A stretch of 64,000 nucleotides of DNA from SYOC01 sp964441775 (GTDB lineage: Bacteria > Desulfobacterota > Binatia > Bin18): positions 34,221 to 98,220 of the forward strand of contig CAYTVL010000017.1 of the NCBI GenBank assembly GCA_964441775.1, in the 5' to 3' direction. Made by a program: the position numbers and the translations under genes. This document shows, piece by piece, positions 42,951 to 50,809 of the stretch. Numbering within the stretch: position 1 is the stretch's first letter; each line of letters starts with the position of its first letter. Under the pieces are notes generated by a model. It was not told the origin of the DNA and did not search any database. It saw nothing but the letters and a program-made list of their open reading frames with translations.

Positions 42951-43050
42951 ACTTTTGTCCTTTGAAGTGGAAGGGTAATGTACAAAAGTCTTGTTTTTCT
43001 CAGGCTCAACCGGCTGGACAAATTTGTCCTCGAGTGGAGAGCAAATGTCC
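42951..43050 (-). promoter_or_regulatory. putative activator-binding (enhancer) sites upstream of the sigma-54 promoter
   Basis: A perfect 14-base palindrome GGACAAATTTGTCC lies at 43016-43029. The same TTTGTCC half-site recurs at 42954-42960, and a variant, AAATGTCC, ends at 43050. ACTTTTGT (42951-42958) and ACAAAAGT (42982-42989) form a spaced inverted repeat. These sit about 75-170 bases upstream of the predicted start site, where sigma-54 activators bind. The likely ligand is the activator encoded at 43057-44193. Confidence 0.5.
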
Positions 43051-43056
43051 TAGCGC

Positions 43057-44193
43057 TTAGTCCGCTCCCTTGGGGTTCTGTACGTGCAGACCGTGTTTGC
43101 GTAGCAGTTGCCAAAACGCGCGACGATTTTTTTGCGCGATCTGCGCCGCTTTGGTGATGTTGCCGTGATGTGCGGTGAGGATCTGTTGGAGGTACATTTT
43201 TTCAAACCGAGCAACCGCTTTGGCCTTGGCGGCGTGAAAGGACTCCTGGGGCAGGACCTTCTCGGAACCTGGGACTGCGAGCATTGAGGCGTCTAACATA
43301 GCTTGGTCGGATAACGCCACGGCCCGTTCGATGAGATGCTCTAGTTCTCGAACGTTGCCCGGCCATTCATACCGTAAGAGCACCTGGAGAGCATCCGCTG
43401 ACAAGTGCTTCGCAGGACGATTGAACTCCGCCGCGTATTTGTCTAGAAAATATTGGGCGAGCAGGGGGATGTCCTCCCTCCGTTGTCGCAATGGGGGCAA
43501 CTCCAGCACCAGCACTTTCAAGCGATAATACAAATCTTGTCGAAATGCTCCTTGTCGCACGGCGTCTTCCAGATTGCCATTCGTTGCAGCAATGAGGCGC
43601 ACATTAGCGGCTCTCCTTTTGGTTGCTCCAAGCGGGCGGTATTCGTGCTCCTGAACAAACCGGAGCAGTTTGACCTGCGCCAAGAGCGACAACCCTTCTA
43701 TCTCATCAAGAAACAAGGTGCCGCCTTCAGCTTCTCCGAGAACACCAGGGTGGCTCGTCGTCGCCCCCGTGAACGCCCCCGCCACATGGCCAAAGAGCTC
43801 GTTTTCCATCAAGTCCTGCGGAATGGCCCCGCAGTTGACCGGCACGAACGGTCCGGATGCCCGCGCACTCAAATAATGAAGAGCCCGGGCGCAGAGTTCC
43901 TTGCCGGTGCCCGTCTCGCCAAGCAAGAGGATACTCGCCGGACAGCGTGCGAATGTCGAAATTTGTTGGACCACAGCGCGAAAGACTGGACTCTGCCCAA
44001 CGAGTACGCGGAGACCAAATGATTCGAGCACTCGCTGGGCCTCGGGAATCTCGTCTAACATCGGTTTCCGGTGGCGCAGCGTTTGAAACATAGATGATTG
44101 CCGGTCCCTTGAGTCTTGAAGTGGGGGCGGCTGGACCTCTGGGTCAACCTCAATACCTTCCCTGGTCTTTGGTTCCACTGTTCTCTCCTTCAT
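43057..44193 (-). CDS. sigma-54-dependent transcription activator without receiver domain
   Basis: A 378-residue bacterial enhancer-binding protein. A short N-terminal region with no recognised sensor domain is followed by an AAA+ domain: Walker A GETGTGKE, the sigma-54 loop GAFTGA in canonical form, Walker B GGTLFLDEI, and RLIAATNGNLEDAV with the sensor segment. A C-terminal Fis-type DNA-binding helix-turn-helix, NITKAAQIAQKNRRAFWQLL, completes it. ATG 44193 (GGGAGAG upstream) is preferred over GTG 44226. Lacking a receiver, it may be controlled by amount, a small ligand or a partner such as the winged-helix protein. It lies just upstream of the sigma-54 promoter of the peptide/protease series and is the obvious activator. 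Confidence 0.9.
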   Translation of the reverse strand: MKERTVEPKTREGIEVDPEVQPPPLQDSRDRQSSMFQTLRHRKPMLDEIPEAQRVLESFGLRVLVGQSPVFRAVVQQISTFARCPASILLLGETGTGKELCARALHYLSARASGPFVPVNCGAIPQDLMENELFGHVAGAFTGATTSHPGVLGEAEGGTLFLDEIEGLSLLAQVKLLRFVQEHEYRPLGATKRRAANVRLIAATNGNLEDAVRQGAFRQDLYYRLKVLVLELPPLRQRREDIPLLAQYFLDKYAAEFNRPAKHLSADALQVLLRYEWPGNVRELEHLIERAVALSDQAMLDASMLAVPGSEKVLPQESFHAAKAKAVARFEKMYLQQILTAHHGNITKAAQIAQKNRRAFWQLLRKHGLHVQNPKGAD

Positions 44194-44364
44194 GGGAGCG
44201 CTCTCCGGGAGTTTGTCTTGCTCCACGGAAATGTAGGAAGTGACTCCTGCACCCTCCGCTTACGGAATATCAAGAGTGCGAGCGCGGTGCGCTTCAGTCG
44301 TTTCCTCGCCAACGAAACCGTGTGTGACGCCTTCGTTGGCCACGAGGGTTGTGTAAGGAGCGTG

Positions 44365-45021
44365 TCAACTCATTGCGGCTGGGGGACCTCGATCGGTTGG
44401 TAGGCTGAAAACAGAGGAGACACTCCCGAGTTGCGACTCTTGCGGTAGCTTTAGAGAAACCGGCACGAGGGGAGTACTCCGTTGAGAGGAGGACTTATGC
44501 TCGGAAGAGGAAGAATGTTCAGAGTTGAAAAGACTCTCGAAGCATAGGAGATGAAATTGTTTGAGGCTCGCCCCGTAGGGAGCGTGAGTGGCTATCTGCG
44601 GAACTGGAGGGGGCAGACACTCAAAGTGTCCAGAACCATTATTGAAACACACGACACTGACCACGAGACGGAGCGGATCGCTCCACAGAAAATCGACATC
44701 CCCGTCACCATCGAGATCTTGCACGGAGAGGAGGGTTTGCTCGCTGGTTGAGGGAGCAAAGCGCAAGACGGGGAATTCGCCGCTGCGACTCAAAGTGACG
44801 GAGATGCTCTCCTGTAAACCTTGGCTCTCTCGTCGGATTTGATCCTCAATGCCGTCGCCATCGAGATCAATGGATGAGGCCTTCAGATTGTGAAAATTCG
44901 TGAAAAGAAAGGGGGCCTCTCCCGCCTTAGGTTGAAGCCCGCCAGGCATGAGAATGGCGCAAAAAAGGAGAAAGCAAGCAAAGAAGCCGTTCCGGCAAGA
45001 CTGCTTTCGCATCCAACGCAC
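44365..45021 (-). CDS. exported DxDGDG-repeat protein (paralogue A)
   Basis: A 218-residue exported protein. The hydrophobic leader ends near MPGGLQPKAGEA; ATG 45012 gives a better signal peptide than 45021. Two FG-GAP/VCBS-like calcium-loop motifs, SIDLDGDGIEDQI (about 53-65) and VQDLDGDGDVDFLW (about 100-113), are followed by VCFNNGSGHFECLPPP and QFHLLCFESLF. It is clearly paralogous to the protein at 50142-50777, sharing the order and wording of these motifs. It follows a histidine kinase on the same strand. Likely a periplasmic or surface calcium-binding protein; function unknown. Confidence 0.72.
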   Translation of the reverse strand: MRWMRKQSCRNGFFACFLLFCAILMPGGLQPKAGEAPFLFTNFHNLKASSIDLDGDGIEDQIRRESQGLQESISVTLSRSGEFPVLRFAPSTSEQTLLSVQDLDGDGDVDFLWSDPLRLVVSVVCFNNGSGHFECLPPPVPQIATHAPYGASLKQFHLLCFESLFNSEHSSSSEHKSSSQRSTPLVPVSLKLPQESQLGSVSSVFSLPTDRGPPAAMS

Positions 45022-45050
45022 TTTATCACTTTTTGAGTGGGAGACAAGGT

Positions 45051-46283
45051 TTAGGAGACGCTTTCCGATCTAAGATGAGAAGACTGTTGTGGGAGCCAGA
45101 CTCGAAACGTCGAGCCGCACCCAAGCTCACTGTCGACCGCGACTGTTCCGCCCAACATCTCCAATAGCCGCTTTACAATGTGGAGCCCCAAGCCAACGCC
45201 GCCGGCTGTATTTGGCGGCGTCAATTCTACTTGATGGAAGGCCTCAAAAATACGGGAGAGCGCTTCGGACGGAATGCCAATTCCTGTGTCGGCTACGCTG
45301 ATCTCAACACCTCCATCCTGGCTGGACGCCGCCACGGTGACCGTTCCCTGGGGCGTAAACTTCGCAGCGTTGCCAATCAGATTTTTCAGTACGACTTTGA
45401 GTTTTCCAGGATCTGTGCAGAGAACAGGGAGGGGTCCCTCAACCTTCCACTGAAAAAGCCGACCGGGCAACGTCTGCAGCCCCTGGGTTTCTGCTTTGAT
45501 TTGCTTCAACAGCTCAGATACGGACACTTCTTTGGTCGTGACCGGCAGCCGTCCCGTTTCCAGGCGCTGTAAATCGAGCACCGAGTTAATGAGCTCATAT
45601 AACTCACGGGCATTTCTCTCTATGCGACGTACAATATCAACCTGATCGAGAGTCATCTCTCCAGCCCCATCCTCCAGAAGTATGGCAGAATAACCAAGTA
45701 TGACATTGAGCGGCGCGCGGAGTTCGTGAGACACCGTAGCGAGAAATTCGCCTTTAGCTCGATTCGCCACTTCGGCTTGTTCTTTCGCCTTGTGTAAAGA
45801 CGCTGATGTAACAAGGAGTGAATCTCTTTCACGTTGGAGCATGCCCTCCAAGCGACGTCGATCGTTGATTTCGGTTTGCAGATCGATGGTTCGCTCTTGG
45901 ACGCGCATTTCTAACGCCGCTCTCTCGCGCCGAAGCTCCTGCTCCAGTTGTTCCCGTTTCAGTGAGAAGAAGACGGTCATCCAAATCACTCCAAGCACCA
46001 GAGCACGATTGGTTAAGTCGATGTTGGTTGCTGTGTTGAGCGCAGCCGCGACTTCAGGCGGCGACAAATAGAAATCCAAGATTGTGAAGAACGTACAAAT
46101 AAGGCCGACGACGAGGATATGACGACGGGAAGGGAGCCACAACGCTAAGCGTATCGAGACGGTGTACAGCACACCGGGGGCAACTCCGAAGGGAAGCCAC
46201 AGGTCCATGAGAAAAGTTACTATGATCATCAGGTAGGCCGCCCACATAAGCCACGTGATATTGATTGCTCTCATTCTGTCCAT
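45051..46283 (-). CDS. membrane sensor histidine kinase
   Basis: A 410-residue sensor kinase. Four or more membrane helices occupy residues about 10-115 (MASE-like integral sensor), then a coiled coil (about 115-185). The dimerisation domain has FLATVSHELRAPLN carrying the phospho-accepting His. The ATPase domain has LKNLIGNAAKFT (N box), VADTGIGIP (G1 box), FEAFHQVE (F box) and GVGLGLHIVKRL (G2 box). ATG 46283 with TTAGGAG upstream is preferred over 46301. No response regulator is adjacent. It lies between an RND pump and the first DxDGDG protein, so it may sense membrane or efflux stress (inference). Confidence 0.9.
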   Translation of the reverse strand: MDRMRAINITWLMWAAYLMIIVTFLMDLWLPFGVAPGVLYTVSIRLALWLPSRRHILVVGLICTFFTILDFYLSPPEVAAALNTATNIDLTNRALVLGVIWMTVFFSLKREQLEQELRRERAALEMRVQERTIDLQTEINDRRRLEGMLQRERDSLLVTSASLHKAKEQAEVANRAKGEFLATVSHELRAPLNVILGYSAILLEDGAGEMTLDQVDIVRRIERNARELYELINSVLDLQRLETGRLPVTTKEVSVSELLKQIKAETQGLQTLPGRLFQWKVEGPLPVLCTDPGKLKVVLKNLIGNAAKFTPQGTVTVAASSQDGGVEISVADTGIGIPSEALSRIFEAFHQVELTPPNTAGGVGLGLHIVKRLLEMLGGTVAVDSELGCGSTFRVWLPQQSSHLRSESVS

Positions 46284-46331
46284 TGTTGCTACTCCTAACA
46301 ACGGAAATTTGTGTTGACTCGATGTGCTCGG

Positions 46332-46556
46332 TCACAAGTGTTCCTCGATCCCTGTTTTCTTTCTTCTGTTCCCATAGGTCGAGCGTCGATCCCGCTGAGA
46401 TCCGTTTTTACTGCTGACCAGTCGCAAATGCGGGTGGGAGCGTGCTCGAGTCTTGTGTGGTGAGCGTTGGTCGCGCCGGAACACATCTTTACTCAACGCA
46501 AGCATGATGAAGAGGAAGGCCGTACCCAGGGTCCACCAGGTCGCATAAAAATCCAT
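46332..46556 (-). CDS. small membrane protein next to the RND pump
   Basis: A 74-residue protein with one N-terminal membrane helix (MDFYATWWTLGTAFLFIMLALS) and a very basic cytoplasmic tail rich in Arg, Lys and His. ATG 46556 has GGAGGG seven bases before it and lies two bases after the stop codon of the RND gene, so translation is probably coupled. The shape resembles small accessory subunits of membrane complexes. No family recognised. Confidence 0.6.
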   Translation of the reverse strand: MDFYATWWTLGTAFLFIMLALSKDVFRRDQRSPHKTRARSHPHLRLVSSKNGSQRDRRSTYGNRRKKTGIEEHL

Positions 46557-46558
46557 AC

Positions 46559-49500
46559 TTAATCCCTCCAACGCTCATCGGATATTCCGTTGTATTGCTG
46601 TGTTTCTAAAGTGGAAGCGTTTCCTACGTCCTCTCTAGGCGGGTGCTGAGCGATCGCCTCTTGGCTTTCTCGATCGCGTTGTACTTTTCTCTTTGGGAAG
46701 AGACTCAGCAAGACGGGGAGAAGCACGAGAATCAAGGCGGGGGCGAGCACCATACCGCCAACAATCACGGTAGCGAGCGGACGCTGGGTTTCCGAGCCAA
46801 TACTGGTCGAAAGGGCGGCGGGTAAAAGCCCGATGCACGCCGAAAGGCACGTCATGAGCACGGGACGCATGCGGATGAGCGCGGCGTCTTGGATGGCGGC
46901 GCCGCGTGAGGACGCCGTTCGCTCCACGTCATTGTAGTAAGAGATGAGAATGATGCCTTCCATGACCGAGACGCCAAAGAGCGAAATAAAGCCCACGGCG
47001 GCAGAGACGCTGAAATGAATGCTCGTCGCCCAGAGCGCCAGGATTCCGCCGATCACCGCAAACGGAATGGTGAGGAGCACTAGCAGGCTATCGCGGAGAG
47101 AGTTGAAGGCGCTGTAGAGCAGTATCAGGATGAGCAGGATGCTTAGGGGGACAATAAAGAACAGGCGGGTCTCGGCTTCCTGTAATTCTCCAAACTCGCC
47201 GCTCCATTCTACATGGTATCCCTGCGGGAACTGCAGGTTCTGGGCTATCTGTGCTTGGGCTTCGGCGACTGTCCCGCCAAGGTCGCGACCGCGCACACTG
47301 AATTTGATCGGGATGTAGCGAGAGTTGTCTTCCCGATAGATATAGGAAGCGCCAGACTGGAGTTCGATCGTCGCCAAGTCGTTGAGCGGCACTTGGGCGC
47401 CGTCCGGCGTGGCGATGAGAATCTCCTTGATTGTATCAACACTTTGCCGATACTGTGGCAACAAGCGCAGCACGAGAGGGAAGTGGCGTTCTCCCTCGTA
47501 GATGTCGGTTGCGGATTGGCCGCCAATGGCGGACCGGACGACCGCATTTACATCCCCCGCCGCCAGGCCATAGCGAGCACAGCGCGCCCGGTCAATATTG
47601 ATCGTCACATTCGGTTGTCCTAATTCTTCAAAAATCCCGACATCCTGGACTCCAGCAACCGAAGTCAATTGGCGCTTGATGCCTTGAGCAATTTCAAAGA
47701 GCGTCTGGAGGTCTGGACCAAACACTTTTACGGAGTTCTCTCCTTTGACCCCTGACACGGCCTCTTCAACATTGTCTTGGATCGTTTGCGAAAAATTGAA
47801 TCCGATCCCCAGAAAATGTTGCGCAAATTGCTGTTGGAGTTGTTTGATGAGTCGTTCTTTTGTCAGCCCGGGACGCCATTGGTCACTCGGTTTGAGAGGA
47901 GCGAAGAACTCGATATTGAAGAATCCGGTTGGGTCCGTGCCATCATCGGGGCGGCCATGTTGTGAAACGACCGTGGTTACCTCCGGAACCTGGCGAAGCA
48001 AGTCGCGTATTTTGTTCGCGGAGGCTTCTCCCGCCTCCAGAGAGATCGTTGGGGGTAGTGAGGCGCGAATCCACAGGTTGCCTTCTTCCAGCTTTGGTAG
48101 GAACTCCGTGCCCAGCCTCGGCGCGATAGCGAAAGTAAAACTCAGCAAGACAAGCGCCGCGCCGAGCGCCAGTTTGCGGTAAGCGAGCGCATAGCGGAGG
48201 ACAACACTATAAAGTTGCTTGCATTTGCGGACAACAAACGTTTCTTTTTCCACCACTTGTTCGGGGAGCAGGACGGCGGCCAGCGCGGGTGAAACGGTAA
48301 AAGTTGCTAGCAACGCGCCAAGGAGCGCATACCCGTAGGTCTGCGCCATCGGGGCAAAGATCTGTCCTTCTACGCCTTGCATGGTGAACAACGGAATGAA
48401 GGCGGCGACGATGATAGCGGCTGAGAAAAAGATCGCCGCGTCGACCTCAGAGGCGCTGACAAGAATCGTGAGGAGTTTCCCGGTAAAGGGCGTCTGATGA
48501 GGTGCTTCTTTCTCGGGCATTTGCGAATCGGCGGATGCACTACCGCCTTCGCGTAAGTGGCGGAAGATGTTCTCCACCATAATCACGGTAGAGTCCACGA
48601 TGATGCCAAAGTCGATGGCGCCGACAGAGAGAAGATTGGCCGAGTGGCCGCGCAGCACCATGATGATGACGCTAAAGAAGAGCGCCACGGGAATGGTGAC
48701 CGATACAATGATGGCGCTCCTGAGGTCGCCCAAGAAGAGGTACTGGATGCTGAACACCAGCAAAATGCCGAACACCACGTTATGCAGCACGGTGTGGGTG
48801 GTGACGTGAATGAGGTCGCGGCGATTGTAAAAGGGGTGGATCTGTACTCCGGGCGGAAGAACCTGACTCGTATTGATTCTGTTTACCTCGGCTTCGATTC
48901 GAGTGAGGACCTCCGAGGTTTTTTCTCCGCGTCGCATGAGGACGATGCCTTCAACAATGTCATTCTCATTGTCACGCCCCGCGACGCCGAGTCGTGGCGC
49001 GGCGCCGATTGCTGCATGCGCCACCTCTTGCAGCAGGACAGGGGCGCCGCCCGACTGGAGGAGGACGATGTTGTTGATATCGTCGACAGAATGAATCAAG
49101 CCTAAACCCCGGACGTTGGCCGCTTGTTCCCCGATATTGAGGGTGCGCGCTCCGACGTTAAGATTATTGTTGCTGAGAGCTGTGAGCACCTGGGGGAGCG
49201 TGATGTGATAGGCTAACAATTTGTTGAGATCGACATCGACGTGGTACTCCTTGGTCAGTCCGCCCCAACCGACGACATCGATCACCCCGGGAATCGTACG
49301 GAAGCGTCGCTCCAAGACCCAGTCCTGTAACGTCTTCAACTCCATCAGACTGAAACCGGGGGGTCCAACCAGTTGGTAACGATAAATCTCGCCCACGGCG
49401 CTCTCTGGAGAAAGGAACGGTTGGGCATTGTTCGGCAGGGTGAGAGTATTGAGCCGGTTCAGCACTTGCTGCTGATCAAAATAGTAATCCGTGTCATAGG

Positions 49501-49792
49501 CGAATTGCACTTTGACGCTTGACAGTCCATACAAAGAAATGGAGCGAACGCTCTGCAGTCCCGGCATTCCAGCGATGGCAATCTCAACGGGGATGGTGAT
49601 GTAACGCTCAATCTCTTCCGCCGATTGTCCTTCGCTTTGCGTGAGCACCTCCATCATCGGTGGCGAGGGATCTGGATAGGCTTCGATGTTGAGATGTTGA
49701 AATGCAGCTACCCCTGCACTGAGAAAGAACACCAGGGCGACGAGCACCATGGTGCGACGAGTCAGTGAAAATGCGATGATCTGCTTCAGCAT
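46559..49792 (-). CDS. RND-family efflux permease, CzcA/CusA-like
   Basis: A 1077-residue proton-driven inner-membrane pump with twelve membrane helices in the usual 1+5, 1+5 arrangement and two large periplasmic loops. LNIEAYPDPSPPMMEVLTQ at the start and VGAIDFGIIVDSTVIMVEN in TM4 (the proton-relay Asp residues, close to the heavy-metal-efflux motif) place it near the CzcA/CusA branch. YHVEWSGEFGELQEAETRL is the second-half landmark. No membrane-fusion or outer-membrane partner is adjacent, which is unusual. The ribosome binding site is weak. A small membrane protein and a histidine kinase follow downstream. Substrate may be metal ions or organics; not decidable here. Confidence 0.9.
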   Translation of the reverse strand: MLKQIIAFSLTRRTMVLVALVFFLSAGVAAFQHLNIEAYPDPSPPMMEVLTQSEGQSAEEIERYITIPVEIAIAGMPGLQSVRSISLYGLSSVKVQFAYDTDYYFDQQQVLNRLNTLTLPNNAQPFLSPESAVGEIYRYQLVGPPGFSLMELKTLQDWVLERRFRTIPGVIDVVGWGGLTKEYHVDVDLNKLLAYHITLPQVLTALSNNNLNVGARTLNIGEQAANVRGLGLIHSVDDINNIVLLQSGGAPVLLQEVAHAAIGAAPRLGVAGRDNENDIVEGIVLMRRGEKTSEVLTRIEAEVNRINTSQVLPPGVQIHPFYNRRDLIHVTTHTVLHNVVFGILLVFSIQYLFLGDLRSAIIVSVTIPVALFFSVIIMVLRGHSANLLSVGAIDFGIIVDSTVIMVENIFRHLREGGSASADSQMPEKEAPHQTPFTGKLLTILVSASEVDAAIFFSAAIIVAAFIPLFTMQGVEGQIFAPMAQTYGYALLGALLATFTVSPALAAVLLPEQVVEKETFVVRKCKQLYSVVLRYALAYRKLALGAALVLLSFTFAIAPRLGTEFLPKLEEGNLWIRASLPPTISLEAGEASANKIRDLLRQVPEVTTVVSQHGRPDDGTDPTGFFNIEFFAPLKPSDQWRPGLTKERLIKQLQQQFAQHFLGIGFNFSQTIQDNVEEAVSGVKGENSVKVFGPDLQTLFEIAQGIKRQLTSVAGVQDVGIFEELGQPNVTINIDRARCARYGLAAGDVNAVVRSAIGGQSATDIYEGERHFPLVLRLLPQYRQSVDTIKEILIATPDGAQVPLNDLATIELQSGASYIYREDNSRYIPIKFSVRGRDLGGTVAEAQAQIAQNLQFPQGYHVEWSGEFGELQEAETRLFFIVPLSILLILILLYSAFNSLRDSLLVLLTIPFAVIGGILALWATSIHFSVSAAVGFISLFGVSVMEGIILISYYNDVERTASSRGAAIQDAALIRMRPVLMTCLSACIGLLPAALSTSIGSETQRPLATVIVGGMVLAPALILVLLPVLLSLFPKRKVQRDRESQEAIAQHPPREDVGNASTLETQQYNGISDERWRD

Positions 49793-50141
49793 AGGAAAAC
49801 CTCAAGAGAGCTGCGCGCGACCTCGTTTTTACATCGTGGACACTTCATGGAGTGCTCACGCAACGAGGCTACCCTGAGCCTCTCATTTGGGCATGGATTG
49901 TGGGCACAACTGACAGGCTTCTCTTCGAGCCCCGCACCCTTGTGCGAGGAGCCGAACATTCCGCGAGCAAAAAACTCCTACCGGAAGCTGCGAGCGGTCG
50001 CTGTAAGAGCACAAATGAAGAGGAGCGCGGGCGTTCGCCGCCCTCGGGCACCGTGGAGAGTAGACAGATTCCTCCACGGTCTTTCCGTGTCAACCAAGAA
50101 CTGACTGCTTGTTGAGGAAACGCGACTGCGTGAGGCGCGTT
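49793..50141. other. intergenic region, no gene seen
   Basis: About 350 bases upstream of the RND pump gene, where a membrane-fusion-protein gene would often be found. All frames are short, basic and compositionally unlike the neighbours, and no adaptor-protein fragment is recognisable. A weak GG-N10-GC element near 49858-49875 on the minus strand is a poor sigma-54 match. The region presumably carries the promoter of the pump operon. Confidence 0.35.
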
Positions 50142-50777
50142 TTAGCAAAAGAAGAAGGGTGGACCCCGTTTGGTCGGAAGGTGATAGACGGGGGAGGCGA
50201 TCCTCAGGAGCGGTTGGCGCCGCCACTTTTTGAAAGACTTGACAAGATGGACACCCAATTGAGAGGTAAGTCTGTAATCGGGCGAAGGCGAGCGTTCGGC
50301 GCTGAGAAGGCTCTCAAAACATTGGATATGGAACTGTTTGATTCTCGCTTCATGCGTAGGGTTAGTGGCTACCTGCGGAGTCGGGGGCGTAAGGCACTCA
50401 AATTGTCCGTAGCCGTCATTCAAGCAGACGAGGCGGACGGCAAAATGGAGTGGACTACTCCACAGCAGATCGACATCTCCATCCCCGTCCGCGTCCTGCA
50501 TGGAGAGGATTCCTGGTTCACTCGTTCTCGGGGCAAACTGCAAGACGGAGACTACTCCGTTGCGACTCAAGGATACAGAGATGTTTTCCTGTAAACCGAG
50601 GCTCTCCGGTTGAACACTATCGGTGATGCCGTCGCCATCGAGGTCGGCTGGAAATGGGGGAGTGAGGTGAGGCTTTGTTTGCGGACGAGAAAACTCGTTT
50701 ATCTTGGGTTGTATGCCGCCAAGAATGAGGCTGACGTAGACAAGAAGAGCGAAAGGGAAAAGGGCTTTCTTGTACAT
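50142..50777 (-). CDS. exported DxDGDG-repeat protein (paralogue B)
   Basis: A 211-residue exported protein with a signal peptide (MYKKALFPFALLVYVSLILGG). It shares with the protein at 44365-45021 the sequence GI(L)QPK after the leader, DLDGDGITD, GLQENISVSLSRNG, LQFAPRTSE, DADGDGDVDLLWSSPLH, VCLNDGYGQFECLTPP and QFHIQCFESLL. The two DxDGDG loops are likely calcium sites. The C-terminal 60 residues diverge. The two paralogues flank the histidine kinase and RND pump, all on the same strand. Function unknown. Confidence 0.72.
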   Translation of the reverse strand: MYKKALFPFALLVYVSLILGGIQPKINEFSRPQTKPHLTPPFPADLDGDGITDSVQPESLGLQENISVSLSRNGVVSVLQFAPRTSEPGILSMQDADGDGDVDLLWSSPLHFAVRLVCLNDGYGQFECLTPPTPQVATNPTHEARIKQFHIQCFESLLSAERSPSPDYRLTSQLGVHLVKSFKKWRRQPLLRIASPVYHLPTKRGPPFFFC

Positions 50778-50809
50778 TCGTTTTTGACACCTTGCTTATC
50801 CTACTCTTT

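Noticed and set aside
49858..49875. GG-N10-GC element on the minus strand upstream of the RND gene
   Set aside because: Only the GG, GC and TT positions fit; the rest of the -24 element does not. Too weak to call.
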